DNA from: Amborella trichopoda
Taxonomy: Eukaryota > Streptophyta > Magnoliopsida > Amborellales > Amborellaceae
Length of the DNA: 64,000 bases
Reading direction: 5' to 3'
Assembly (NCBI RefSeq): GCF_000471905.2
Contig: NW_006500178.1
Span: 1,377,491-1,441,490, forward strand
Shown piece by piece: positions 34,740 through 46,106 of this stretch (the stretch's first letter is position 1; each line of letters starts with the position of its first letter). A program made the translations under genes and the position numbers. The notes under the pieces were generated by a model. It was not told the origin of the DNA. It saw only the letters and a program-made list of their open reading frames with translations, and did not search any database.

Positions 34740-36020
34740 CTCCCCAAAACAAAGCCTCTAACTCTAGAGAGAAGCTTGGATTTAGAGATGAGGGTGATCC
34801 TAGATAAAGCTTCACGAGTGGTTGGGGATGAGAGGAGAAGTTTGGGGAAAGAGAGAGAACAATTCAAAGACAAAATAATGGATGAGAAGAGCACAATGAA
34901 AAATATCTAACACAAAGTTACAGCAGGGCATATGAGTGGGAATGAGAGAAGATGAGAGACAGAGAGAGAGGTAGAAGGTGCAAACAGGGTTATTTATTTA
35001 TTTTTTATAGATATGTCCAACAGTTATGGATTGGGGTCCTATAATGTGTGAGGGTCTTGTAGGACCATGACTCTTATCAAAATAATAAAAAATATATTAT
35101 AAATAGATTTTTTATATATATATTTTTTAATTTTTCTGAGATCCAAATCTCCAGCACTCAGATTACTCAGACGAGTTTGGGCTGGCGCGCTCGATTTCCA
35201 CCGTTTGTCATGACCATAGGAATCAATTCTCCGATCCAACGTTACTTGGTCGTGAACGTATGAACCAATTCTTCGATTGAGCAAAAAATAATGGAGGAAC
35301 AGTTCACAATCACCGTCCATCAGCATCGGGACTCTAGATTGCGAACCTAGGCCAGAAATAGCTCTCCAAATGAGAAATAAGATAAAATTATTGCCCGAGA
35401 TCAAATGGCATACAATAACTAGCATAGTGTTTGTATACTACTGTAGTTTTTTATATGCTACTTGTCGTCACCTATGGCAATTATGGAAGCTGGAGATGAA
35501 TCCTTCCTCAAATTGACAAAAAAAGTGGTGTCGGAAGAATTTGTAACTGCCGATCATCATTGACGATGTAAGTGGAAACCAACATTTACTTGTGCTTCCC
35601 ATTGTCTACCGTTGTAAAAGCACATTTCTTTTCTTTCTTTTCTTTAAATTTTTTATTTTTTGTATTTTTATTTTTTTTAATTTTTAATTTTTAATTTGTA
35701 ATTTTTTTTTATTTTTTTTGGAGATGGATGGTGAGTGCAAGTGTGAATTTCAAATTGGATTAAAGAATATTTATTGTGTGGATCCAATGTCAGCAATCCG
35801 ACCAGACTTTTTTAAAGGTATATATAAAATTATTTATTTTTTATACAAGAAAATCAAAATCGTTTTTAAAGTTACATACTGTCTTAATTTACTGAAGCTT
35901 TGGACTTGGACAAGTAATAATTATGGCTAGGGCCATTACAACCCGAAGTAGATCCTAGGCTACGGCCACGACCAACCAATCATGTTTGGATGGGCCCAGT
36001 ACTTTTTTTTTATTTCTTTT
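34740..36020. other. upstream region of gene 2, no gene recognised
   Basis: Contains GA-rich patches (34840-34970) and a GC-richer piece at 35130-35220 resembling family E ends. A 128-codon ORF on the - strand (35039-35425) shows no family features. Confidence 0.4.
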
Positions 36021-36025
36021 GTAAT

Positions 36026-36231
36026 GCACTTTTGGACTGTCAATTTTTAAGATTTTCAAGTTTTCATATACTCAATCTACGCTATTTTTGAAGCTTTAAA
36101 TTTTATAATTAGAGATAAAAATATATATTAAAGCTATTACGAATATTTTCAATTTTGAAACCATATTTCTCGACTCTGTTTAAAGGAGAGCCCTACTTTC
36201 GTTTAAAACCTCGGCTCTATAAACCGCACCC
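36026..36231. mobile_element. family B MITE, left-truncated
   Basis: Right half of B: CTCAATCTACGCTATTTTTG, then AACCTCGGCTCTATAAACCG and CACCC. Confidence 0.65.
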
Positions 36232-36234
36232 TTT

Positions 36235-38660
36235 TTTTTACTTTATTTAGTTTGGCCTATTAGAGTTTGGTCCATCCCTGATGACGTCCAGACAAATAGA
36301 ATGGTGTACTTATAAGAGTCCTGTAAAACACTTGTATATCGTTGTCAATCCAATTGCATGCATGTGGCCACTTGCGACATATGAATACTTCCATTAGAAT
36401 ATTGTAATGGATGCTGACTATCACTCTAAAAAGCCTGCCGACAAGCATTTGTAGGGTCATAAGTTTTGGGATGGTACCCTATTCGGTATTTGTAATTACT
36501 TTATAAAGTAAAACTGGGGATCTTTACGACCTACCAAGGGTACTATAGGGTCCTCCTTTCTGGGAGTGGGGACCTCTTCAATATATTATTGATTTAAAAA
36601 AACAAACTTACATGCACTATGTAGTTCCTCAATAAATAATGTCCTAACCTGGTATTGAAGAATTTAAAATTTAGTTTTTGCAAATGCTCACAAGTTCATT
36701 ATAAGGTGGATCTCAAACTTTTAAATAAAAAAATTCTATTAAGTGAAGATTATATTTATCAATGTACTAATCTTTTATAGTAGTGCCAAATGGGATAAAA
36801 AAAACTCTGGAGAAAACTTATATTGAGGGATTTCTTTGATCCTAAATTCTGTAGATCATCGATGTTCATCTTAATAAATAAAAAGTCATTTGATTTTCAA
36901 AAAGTGAAAATACGGTAAATATTTAAAAAAATAAGGTGTTAGATTGAGGCGCTATGGAATCTTGTTTAGCCCCAAAATTTGTAGTTATTCTCATCATCAA
37001 CGTGTGAACAATAATGAGATAAAATAATTTGGGTGGTTAAAGGCTTAAAATCTAAATTAAAAAATAAAGATTTTTTTTTTTTAGTAAATAACTTAGGACC
37101 CAATAGGAGTGGAACCCAAAACGTCAAGTTGACAAGGTTAGAAGTTTATGCAACATTCTCACCCACACCTACAGAGAAATTGTATCTATTGGTATTCATA
37201 TTTGAATCTCATCTGTGTGATACAGTTCTTTTCCTATTTATAATGGAATTGTATGCTCTAAGGCCATTTATCTTTGCAATAAGGAGTTTACGGCTAATCC
37301 CAGCCATCAAATGTCACGTCGTAAAGTTTAAAGTATGTCACAGAGTTCGAAAAAAAAATTTGAACTTCGCGTTTAACCTATCATACACTCTAGGCCTTTT
37401 AATTTCAAGTCTCGCAGTCAAAAGTGATTTTGACTTCCTCATACGAAAGATAAATAGTCTTTTTGTATATATTTCCTTTATAAGAAAGATTAATAGTCTT
37501 ATTATATATATTTCTTTTTATAATGCGATTGTGTTGTATAATTTGAGATATGGAAGTTGAAAATGCAAAATTTTAATAATATTGAGCTAAGTAAGAGAAG
37601 AGAAGGAGAGAGAGAGGGAGAGAGAGGGAGAGGGAGAGGCATGGCTCATGATTTGGTTATTATGATAGATTTGTAATCGCTTTGGATTATTGAGCTTGTG
37701 TTGCCTTTCGGGATAAATTTTCTTAGTATTGTACGACTTCTCCGTCTTTAAAATTCCTTCTTTTTGTGAGTAGTTCAGTGAAGAATGAGTTTACTACCCA
37801 TGGTAGGGTAGGAAACTCAAGTTGCCACGTTGTAGCACCGCGCCATTCAGACCTATGTAAAAAGTTTCCATTTTGTTCTTAAATCATATGAAAATTATTA
37901 CTCTCATTTTTTATTTGCTAGGCAGTAATTTCATCACAACCATTCTCCTTCTCTCAATTTATAATGTGCACATATACAATGCTGCATCGAGAGCCTCAGT
38001 TAGAAGACTTGGGAGGTTTTTTTAATCTAAAATTTTGGGGATCACTTAATAGTTACTAGATGATTATTCTAAAAAGAAAATTGAAATTTGAGTTTTCTAA
38101 ACCTTAAATCTCACTTTCTAAAAATTAGATGCCCTCTACTCAATCTCAAAACATTATTTTTTTTCAAGTGTGTAGAGGGTACAAATAGGAATTGTTTTGT
38201 ATAGGGGTTAATTTATGGATTGAAGTGGTTAAATCCCCAAAATTTGTGATCCTAAAATTACTAAAATTAATTTTAGGTAGGATTTCACCTGAGGGAGTAA
38301 ATGGATAGCATACTCCTACGGAAATAGAATATCTTTTGTCATTTCTCTGAGACTTCAGTAACTCCTACTAAACCAAAACCCACACCCAGTTACACTTGAG
38401 ACTTCAGTAAGTCTTACTAAACCAAAACCAGCACTCTTTTGTCATTTCTAATATGTTACAAAGAGGTGGTGCAATTGTAATAGCTTACTCAACTAGACTC
38501 CAGGACTTTGATGATGATCTAATGTTTATTAAAATTTAATGGAATTTATTTTGATATTCATTATAGATATACTTACCCAATCTTCAAAACATGTCGTGAA
38601 TTTGCCCAAAAAAATTTATGATAGCAAGTCCACGGTTTCCTTGTTAAAGCTAAAGTCTAT
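36235..38660. other. no gene recognised
   Basis: AT-rich. The longest ORF of the window (37033-37560, 175 codons) lies here; its translation is low-complexity hydrophobic, has no motif, and contains a repeated IRKINSLxxYISF segment, so I treat it as chance. GA-rich microsatellite at 37595-37640. A short direct duplication GAGACTTCAGTAA.TC at about 38348 and 38398. Confidence 0.4.
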
Positions 38661-38666
38661 ATATTG

Positions 38667-38727
38667 TCAAGTTTTATTTATTTATTTATTTATTTATTAT
38701 TTATTATTTATTTATTTTTTAATATAC
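38667..38727. repeat. (TTTA)n microsatellite
   Basis: TTTATTTATTTATTTATT runs with minor interruptions. Confidence 0.85.
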
Positions 38728-38948
38728 CTTTTGCTTTTTCTTTTCATTAGTTAAATAAGGTAAATAGTAAAAATACGTCACCAACATTAGAGATCATAAA
38801 TAAAAAGTATATTAATAGAAATAAAGTATATTAATGCCCACAAGGGAGCATGTTGTAGATAATAGAATACTAACTTAGACAACTAGATTTTGGAAAAAGA
38901 AAGAATGGGTTGGTTACTCATCCTTGAAAAACTCAAGGAATGATACTA

Positions 38949-39568
38949 GGGAAAATTATATAAAATCCCAAAAAATAGACTTTTTAAGCAATTTACTTCC
39001 AACTTAATTTGTTCTAACAACTTTTTCCCCAAAACTATGTGTTCTATCAAATACCCCCAACTAAAAAAAAAAAACAGAGACTAAAATACCCCTCCCTTAC
39101 CTCACATATTGACCATGGCAGTCCGGCACTTCACCATGACGGTCCGGTGCTTAAGTCAGTGATTTGGAACGGTCCGGCACTTCACCAAAGCGGTCCGACA
39201 CTTCATCATAGCGGTCTAGAGTTTGGAGGAGGCGGTCCGACATTTGTTTATGGATTCATGAGCGGTCCGGCATTTGTTAACTGCAGTCTGGCAACATTGA
39301 AAATTGTGTCTGGAATAGGTGGCCTGGTAGTGTACAGTTCGGGTCCGGCAGAATGGATGGGTTCGGTAATATACAACCGCGGTCCGGCTTTTCCTTTTAT
39401 TGGGATCCGAAAATGATTTGTTATGTACGGGAAGGTATTTTCGTTAAAAAAAATAAACTTTTTGTATTAAGGATATTTGCTATAACTTGATTTTTGAGAA
39501 AAATATGTTAAAAAAAATTAAATTAAATACTTAGAAAGCCTATTTTTAGGGTTTTATGCAATTTTCCC
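38949..39568. mobile_element. MULE-type element with CGGTCCGGC motif array
   Basis: Starts GGGAAAATTATATAAAATCC, and on the reverse strand its other end is GGGAAAATTGCATAAAACCC; inverted similarity continues through AAAATAGACTTTTTAAGC. Flanks ATGATACTA and GTGATATTA are a 7/9 target duplication. The interior is unusually GC-rich and carries ten copies of a CGGTCCGGC-like motif and a 125-codon ORF (39039-39416, +). No transposase. Confidence 0.75.
39039..39416 (+). CDS. hypothetical GP-repeat ORF inside the MULE
   Basis: 125 codons. From about residue 28 it repeats a short GPAL/GPTLHH-like unit: PALHHDGPVL, NGPALHQSGPTLHHSG, GGPTF, SGPAF, SGPAEW, RGPAF. All ten motif copies are in one frame, with intervals of 21 or 30 bp mostly. 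I do not recognise the family. It could be a captured gene piece or simply the translation of a 21-bp minisatellite; no promoter or splice evidence. Confidence 0.25.
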   Translation: MFYQIPPTKKKKQRLKYPSLTSHIDHGSPALHHDGPVLKSVIWNGPALHQSGPTLHHSGLEFGGGGPTFVYGFMSGPAFVNCSLATLKIVSGIGGLVVYSSGPAEWMGSVIYNRGPAFPFIGIRK

Positions 39569-39801
39569 GTGATATTACATTGTGGTAGAGTGCGAGAACA
39601 CGCAGTCGTTATTAAAACTGCTCTTCTTTTTTTGCGTTTATTGATCTTATTAAGTGCACCTCGAGTTGCATGCAAATAATTCAAAAAAGGGTAATTTGTT
39701 AAAATATATTTAAAGTATTAACTATTTATCAAGTGGCCCATATGTTTTTAATCTAAGGAAAATTTGTTAAAATACCTATAATAGTTGAACTATTTGTCAT
39801 T

Positions 39802-39882
39802 TTACATTTTTGTAACGATTCCGAGTTTTACATTTTTGTAACGATTCCGAGTTTTACATTTTTGTAACGATTCCGAGTATCG
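39802..39882. repeat. 26-bp tandem repeat, three copies
   Basis: TTTTACATTTTTGTAACGAT plus TCCGAG repeated three times, then CGTCACGTGTCGTTTGATTA, which recurs at about 39950. Confidence 0.9.
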
Positions 39883-40078
39883 TCACGTGTCGTTTGATTA
39901 TTACTTCTACTATTTGTCACTTTACACTTTTGCATCTACACCAAATCATCATCACGTGTCGTTTGATGATTACTTTTAAAATAAATTAAAATATATAGGT
40001 AGATTGTTATAGGCATTTGGATAAATTTCCTTTTATTTAATTTCAAATTGGTCGTCAAAATACACATGATTTTGAGTT

Positions 40079-40457
40079 GAAAAAAGTTTAGGTTGCAACT
40101 TCCAAATGTAGAATTACATATGTATCTCAAAAATCCATCACAAAAGATTATTTTAATATTAGAAAACCTTCTAATTGATTATCTCATATATAAATTTGAA
40201 AAAAAAAGATTTTGCGTCTCAAAAATATTGCATCTTACAACACATTATCTAGATTGTCCATTTTCAAGATTTTCATATCTTTATAGATCTACTTGATTTT
40301 AGCCATTTTTATATTTTAAAATTTTATAGTAAGATATGAAAATAGATTTTGAGATAATTCTGATCATTTTTTGTACCAAAATTACATGTTATGATAAAAT
40401 TTCGAGGTGCGCCGTAATTGGATTGTTTAAGGTTGCAATCTTATAGAAACCACACCC
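40079..40457. mobile_element. family A MITE, perfect 9-bp TSD
   Basis: Starts GAAAAAAGTTTAGGTTGCAA, ends TATAGAAACCACACCC; TTTTGAGTT flanks both sides (40070-40078, 40458-40466). Confidence 0.9.
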
Positions 40458-40469
40458 TTTTGAGTTTGA

Positions 40470-41440
40470 AAAGTAGGAAATGGTTAAAATTTTGATTAAT
40501 TCAAATTGAGATTTATTGTATTAAACTTTCCTTCATAAAATAATGTTTCATTAAGTTCCATAGCTCCCTAGGAATAGAAAAAATTAAATCGTGTTTGGTA
40601 AAACTCAATAATTGCTAAAGTGGGTTGGCGTTCGAGTTAAAAAAAAATAATGATAGAAACATCACGTGAGTTTAGCTATTGAACCTTGTTTTTGACCTGG
40701 AGCTAGAAAAAGAAAAATTTATCAAAATACACCTATAAGTTGAATTGTTTAACATTTTACCCCATGTGTAATAGAATAAGATTTAAATCCCATTCCGATA
40801 TATCATTTGATTGGCTGTTTGTAATTTGATTAAAAAAGATAGCCGGTTCGAAATTAGATAAAGAATATAAGCAAGATGTTGCATAGTTCAAATATTAGTT
40901 ATATTATGACAGGTTTGATATTAGACAAAATAAATGTGAATAAGATATTACATAGTTCAACATATTAAATGTATTGTGACAAAATTTAGTGATACTAAAA
41001 TAGAGGCACATGCACAAAGGCAATGCCATTGGACAATACCAAGAACTTTTATTTTCACAAAATACTTGGTGCTCCATAGGGTAGTCCATTCGGTGATGGA
41101 TGATTAAGATACATATCATAATGTCCAAAATGATAAAAATGTTAATTTCTATTAGTAGTGTAGTTTGGTCTCTTTCCAAAAGGACAAAAGGATGACATAT
41201 TTATTGGTAATTGGTTTGTAAGTTGATGGGCTATGAAATAAATATATTTTTTGAAAGTTGTAATATCATGTGACAGTACATCGTGATGGGACAAGATTTT
41301 GTGGTTTACAACTCCTACAGTCAAAGTATATGGTGAGCGGGTGAAGAAAATCTGGCCATAGAAGAAACGAAAAGCCCAAAGCAAAAATTGTGCTTCTAAC
41401 TCTTTCTTTTTCTTTTTTTTCTTTCTTGTTTTCTTTCTTT
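40470..41440. other. no gene recognised
   Basis: AT-rich with a degraded local direct repeat (GATGTTGCATAGTTCAAATA at 40876 and GATATTACATAGTTCAACAT at 40943). Confidence 0.4.
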
Positions 41441-41456
41441 TTTTCTTTTAATTTTA

Positions 41457-41673
41457 GGAAAAATGCATACCGAGGCCATTTACTTTTATTACAAAGTGGT
41501 TATAAGTGATCTTAACTATTGGATGTGAAATGAAGTAGCTGCATTTATTTCATTAACCAAACTCAAAGTTTAAAATTTTTTTTTTCAAACTTTGTGATAT
41601 ACCCAAAATACTGATTGTAAGTAATTGTGATATCCATGTACTAAAAGTAAATGGTCTCATCGTTTACAATCTT
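41457..41673. mobile_element. family D MITE, perfect 9-bp TSD
   Basis: Starts GGAAAAATGCATACCGAGGC, ends ATGGTCTCATCGTTTACAAT then CTT. TTAATTTTA flanks it at 41448-41456 and 41674-41682. Confidence 0.88.
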
Positions 41674-41682
41674 TTAATTTTA

Positions 41683-41946
41683 AAGATTCGTCTACAAAGA
41701 GACTATTTACCTTTGGTATAAAGAAGTCACAATCATTTTTGTCCATTAAATTTCAAATGAGTTGTTGTAAGATTGTTATTGATTAGACACAAAGTCCCAA
41801 AAAATTTGTCAGATTTCATGCGCACCCCACGCCATCTAATTTGATATCTAATGAGTAGAAATAGTTGTAACCTCCTTGTACAAAACATCCAAAAAACAAA
41901 AAACCTCCTTTTACAAAAGCTAAATGGTCTCTTTGCAGACAGTCTC
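41683..41946. mobile_element. family D-like MITE sharing its TSD with the neighbour
   Basis: Inverted ends AAGATTCGTCTACAAAGAGA and, reversed, AGAGACTGTCTGCAAAGAGA. Flanked by TTAATTTTA at 41674-41682 (also the right TSD of the previous element) and 41947-41955. Confidence 0.85.
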
Positions 41947-42039
41947 TTAATTTTATGAAAAATTGTTTCATGCGGGCTGAGCTGCATTTCTACAATATGT
42001 GACTCCAAGGTATAGAATATATATTTTAAAGATGGATGT

Positions 42040-42255
42040 AAATAGCATGTTCATCTAAGAACAATTGAAACTAACGGTTTAAATGTTTCTTTATAAAATT
42101 ATTATTTTTATCTCTTAAATTTTTATTTTTTTTATATTCATGGCCTCCATGTTAGGGATTACATGTCCGTAAAAATTGGGTCCGACAATCCATCTCAAAA
42201 ATAGGATTTTAAGAGTCAACTCATTTCTATATGGACTCATAGAGACCTTGTCCTA
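42040..42255. repeat. family G repeat fragment
   Basis: AACGGTTTAAATGTTTCTTT, GGCCTCCATGTTAGGGATTA and ATATGGACTCATAGAGACCT match 2640-2985 and 12835-13040. Confidence 0.45.
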
Positions 42256-42332
42256 ATTTTATTATTATATTGTAATTTTTTTATAATTTAATAAAAATTA
42301 GTACTCTTGCCCCCCAAAAGAAAAAAAAAAAA

Positions 42333-42425
42333 GTGCCCGAGTGGCCTAGGGCGAATAGTGCTCGCCACAGTAAGGGACTCTTGATCGCAGGAAGGGCCAT
42401 GTTCAAGAGAATCACATGGTCATGT
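42333..42425 (+). repeat. tRNA-like sequence, possible SINE head
   Basis: GTGCCCGAGTGGCCTAGGGC resembles the D-arm/A-box region of Leu/Ser tRNAs, and GCCATGTTCAAGAGAATCAC sits where a B box would. It does not fold as a full tRNA and has no clear tail. Weak call. Confidence 0.35.
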
Positions 42426-42636
42426 TCCAAAATTTAAAATGATACTTGAAGAGAACATTCACCCTTGCTCCTACTAAACATGTACGCTTACACATAACAT
42501 CGACCCTTGGAACAATGCTTTTTGGGGTACTGTGCGACCAAAATGTACATATTGTCTCTCACACAAAACATCTTAAGGGAGCTTATCTCAAGACACTCAA
42601 ATCATACTTACTTTGCTCAGCTAACATTTTTTTGTT

Positions 42637-44291
42637 GGAAAATATTTCCATATCCCATATTTTTAACATATATTTGATTATATGTATCTTAAGTTTTATA
42701 TCTTCTAACCTCTTAAACTAACGTTTTTCACTTTGATCTTATTTTCTAACCTAAACAAATTATAAAATGACAAATATTTTTGAACCTATAGTTTCACTCT
42801 CATATCCGAACTTCTCCCTCTTTCACATTCCCCAAGCCCCTTCTCTATTTCTATTCTGTGTATTACCCCAACTTTCTTTCTCTCCCTTCGTATTACCTCT
42901 CTCCCCCGTCACTCCTCAAGCCCTATCTCTCTCTTTCCTTCACTGTATGGCCCTCTCTCTCTCTATGTGTCTGTATGGCCCCCGCTCTCTCCCTATTACC
43001 CCCTTCTCTCTCTCTTTGACTCTCACTCTCTCTCCCTTGTGTTTCCCCAAACCCCTCGCTCTCTCCCCCAAATGTCGTAACTTATAACATCCTTATAATT
43101 AAAGCTTTTGAATTGAAGAATAAAATGGCCCAAAAATGATTGATTGCTGATGGGTTCACTTATAGTGCTCTTGTACATGGTCTTTGCAAAGAGAAAATGA
43201 CTCAAGAGCCAAAACAAGTTATCACTGAAATGCTCAAGAATGGACTAAAACCTGACTATTATATTTACAGTAGTTTGATTGACCGTTTGGTGAAAGTAGA
43301 AGAAATTAAAGAGGCTTTCAGTGTAAATGATAAGATGGTGACCTCGGGTATTTAGCCCAGTGCTATAACATATAACATGCTTATTTGTGGGGTATGCAAA
43401 AAGGGTACGGTGAATGACGTTGAATGGATGAGACGGTGAGGATGGGTTATACCCCAGATTCCATGGTTTATACTTCGGTTATTGAAGGACATTGTAAGAA
43501 TCAGAATTTGCCTGAAGCTTTCGATCTTCTTGCCAAGATGAAGCAAAAAAGAGGGAAACCATATGTCTGTGGTAACTTATAGCATTTTGATAAATGAGCT
43601 TCACAAAGCAAGAAATTTCCAAATGGCCTTGACTAGATTTACCAACCGGACCTCTAAGTCTCCACTGCTGAACTTTCAAACTTTAATCAATCCTCAATTC
43701 ACCATTGAGCCTTTTAAGCCCTAGCCAACTTCCTATAAAACCTAAATAAGGGTTCACATAGCATCAAACAATGAGACAATTGATGAGTATTTTAGGCACT
43801 AGGCAGAGATGGAAGGCTTTTCCCTTAAACTGAGAAATTTTGGAGTCGTCTAAGACTCCATTGAAAATGGCGGTATCTCTACAAATGGGGTGAATATCCG
43901 CAAATGGAGATCTTTGTGGTTTGGAACCTCTGCAAATTGATTTCTCTCAAAGAGAAGAGGGGTTTGGGGATGGATTCGGGAAACATAGGGTAGAGAGAAA
44001 GTGGGGTAATGCGGAGGGAGAGAGAGAGAGAGTTGGGGTAATACACATAGGAGAGAGCTTGGGGAGAGAAATAGGGAGAAATTTGGGGATGAGAGAGAAA
44101 AAGATAAATTCATAAAGGTTTGTCATTTTATAATTTGTTTGGGATACAAAAATAGAATTAAACTGGAAAAAGATAGTCTAGAGGATTAGAAGATACAAAA
44201 CATAGAATTCCGATGGCTCAAAATATGTTTTGAAATCTTGAGTCTATGGAGATATAAAACTTAAAAATAAAGGATATAGAGATATTTTCCC
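42637..44291 (+). mobile_element. Pack-MULE-type element carrying a PPR gene fragment
   Basis: Long inverted repeats: left begins GGAAAATATTTCCATATC, right (reverse strand) GGGAAAATATCTCTATATCC. Further in both share AAACAAATTATAAAATGACA and a CT-rich stretch with GTGTATTACCCCAACT, so the arms reach about 430 bp (42637-43064; 43850-44291). Between them lies PPR coding sequence. No transposase. Flanks are T-rich (TTTTTTGTT; TTTCTTTTT, 7/9), a possible TSD in low-complexity DNA. Confidence 0.75.
43066..43642 (+). pseudogene. P-class PPR gene fragment
   Basis: Begins NVVTYNILIIKAFELKNKMA directly after the CT-rich arm, then DGFTYSALVHGLCKE, DYYIYSSLIDRLVK, AITYNMLICGVCKKG. The FTY, YIY and ITY positions are exactly 35 residues apart, the PPR period, with GLKPD linkers of P-class/RF-like type. 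In-frame stops at 43136 and 43353 and frame changes after about 43400 show it is broken; a last unit VVTYSILINELHKARNFQMA is in another frame. PPR proteins normally bind organellar RNA; this piece is too short and disrupted to act. Confidence 0.88.
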
Positions 44292-44467
44292 TTTCTTTTT
44301 TAATAAAAATTTTATTCGGACATTACAACTTGCTCCAAATCGATTCCCTCATCAAGATTGACTCTACGTTTTAAGGACATCAATTCCAAAACTTTAAAAC
44401 TATGATCTATGAATCTCTCTTTGTTGAAATTGGAAACATACTTTTTTGTTTGGTTGTCATAAAAATA

Positions 44468-44953
44468 GGGAAAGCTTTCTATACTTTCCACGATGTATAG
44501 AACTTATATATTTTCCCCCCATCCAACTGTCCAATTTAGATCAAGTGAGTCATTGATCGTTTAATCTAGATCCGATGTATTTAAGTTTTTTATTTTTATT
44601 TTTTCATACAAATTATATCAATATAAAATTTGGTACATATCCTCCTCTCAATGGTTTGCACCTAAAAAATATTTAAAAATATTTCTAATAAAATAAAATG
44701 ATTACTGCTAAAATTTTTAGGGATATTTTGTTGGATATATTTTTAAATTTTTTTTATAGGTACAAGTTTAAGAAAGGAGTACAAGCCCAAAATTTGATGT
44801 CGAAATATTTCATAGAAAAATAAAAAAATAAAAAAATAGTGTAATGATAGGACATTGTAATTGGGTATATCTCAATCGTCAATTTAGATCAGATGGTTGG
44901 ATAGGGTAAATAATATAACTTCTGTACAATAGGAAAAACGTAAAAGCTTTGCC
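44468..44953. mobile_element. MITE (family J), perfect 9-bp TSD
   Basis: Left GGGAAAGCTTTCTATACTTT and right (reverse) GGCAAAGCTTTTACGTTTTT are inverted, continuing with TTATAT and ATCCAAC-CT-ATCTAAAT. ATAAAAATA flanks it at 44459-44467 and 44954-44962. Confidence 0.88.
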
Positions 44954-44962
44954 ATAAAAATA

Positions 44963-45365
44963 GGATGTAGTTTCTTTCAGGCCTAAGTTTTCTAAAAACA
45001 AAATAAAGCCTTGTCTCGAATTCTCATATGGAAATCATTCTGGCCATTGGAAACATTCATGATCGCTCAAAAACCAATTTCTAATATTAACTAAGAAATT
45101 TGAAGCTCGAAAAATGCCACAGATATTGCGGATCCACGAAAAAATTTTAGGGTGGAAATAGAGGGTGGGAATAGACAGTCTAGACAATGTCTTACAATAG
45201 ACACTATTTTTCTGGTTTGAAATTTTAAATTTTTTTCACAACCATAATGGTCAAGGCCGGAATAATCGATTTGAATGTTTTCCAATGCCAAACTGCAATT
45301 TTTGTGAGTTTTAAAGTGATGTTGTACTTATTTTGATTGCATTGCAACCCTATCAAAATATTTTC
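44963..45365. mobile_element. family C MITE adjoining the family J element
   Basis: Starts GGATGTAGTTTCTTTCAGGC right after ATAAAAATA; the right end includes GCAACCCTATCAAAATATTT and is followed by ATAAATATA (8/9 duplication). Body matches 16880-17270. Confidence 0.8.
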
Positions 45366-45379
45366 ATAAATATATTGAT

Positions 45380-46090
45380 CTTTTATGAAAAACTTCACTA
45401 TTTATTTACTCCAAAACATAGAAGGCATCTAACCTCCAATTAATCACAACCATAATTTAGTATGGTGAGATGGTATCTCACTTGATATTGTCATTATCAA
45501 TAAGAAACAAGTACTGAATCATCATTATCATATCATCATCATGATCATTATCATCATGAGAGCATTTTGCCAATATTTTAATATTGTCATCAACATATTT
45601 GGTGCCATACAGTTAAATAAATTCATATTGGGGCCTTTTAAAAGTACATACCAAAACATGCGTGGATGCTATGGTTCCCATTAAATTAAGACAAGGATCG
45701 GATCGCCACGTTCACATTCTCAATTCGATTGCGACCGATCCAAAGGAGATGCGTAAAATCCGGTACATTATATGAACCGTTGCATTCATTATTGGATTCA
45801 TTAATTGAGTTCTGTCATTCTTTATTGCGCTCTCTACGGCTCTGAGATGCTCTCCACCACTTTGCCTCTCAAAGCCGGTAGAGATAATGAACCATGCATT
45901 CATTATTGGGTTCGGTTCAAATGAGAAATACAAGATGTGCTCTCTCCCACACTCTACAACAAGATTCGCATGTTGGATAAAGCTACTGAATGTTGCACTG
46001 TGAGCATACATGATTGGACATAGTTTAAGTGTAGCCAGAGATGCGCCATCTCTGGATTATCTATTTTTTAGATGGATTTTGAATTTAATT
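45380..46090. other. no gene recognised
   Basis: Contains an (ATC)n patch at 45520-45560 and a GC-richer 300-bp stretch (45690-46010) with a repeated GCATTCATTATTGG (45780, 45895). A 99-codon - strand ORF covers it without known motifs. Confidence 0.4.
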
Positions 46091-46106
46091 TTTAGAAATA
46101 TTTAAT

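Noticed and set aside
37033-37560. 175-codon ORF, longest in the window
   Set aside because: Low-complexity hydrophobic translation with no motif, no splice context and AT-rich surroundings; probably chance.
42333-42425. Functional tRNA gene
   Set aside because: Only the A-box region is tRNA-like; no acceptor stem pairing or anticodon arm could be made by eye.
45712-46011. 99-codon - strand ORF with repeated NPIMNA
   Set aside because: The repeat reflects a duplicated DNA motif and no family is recognisable.
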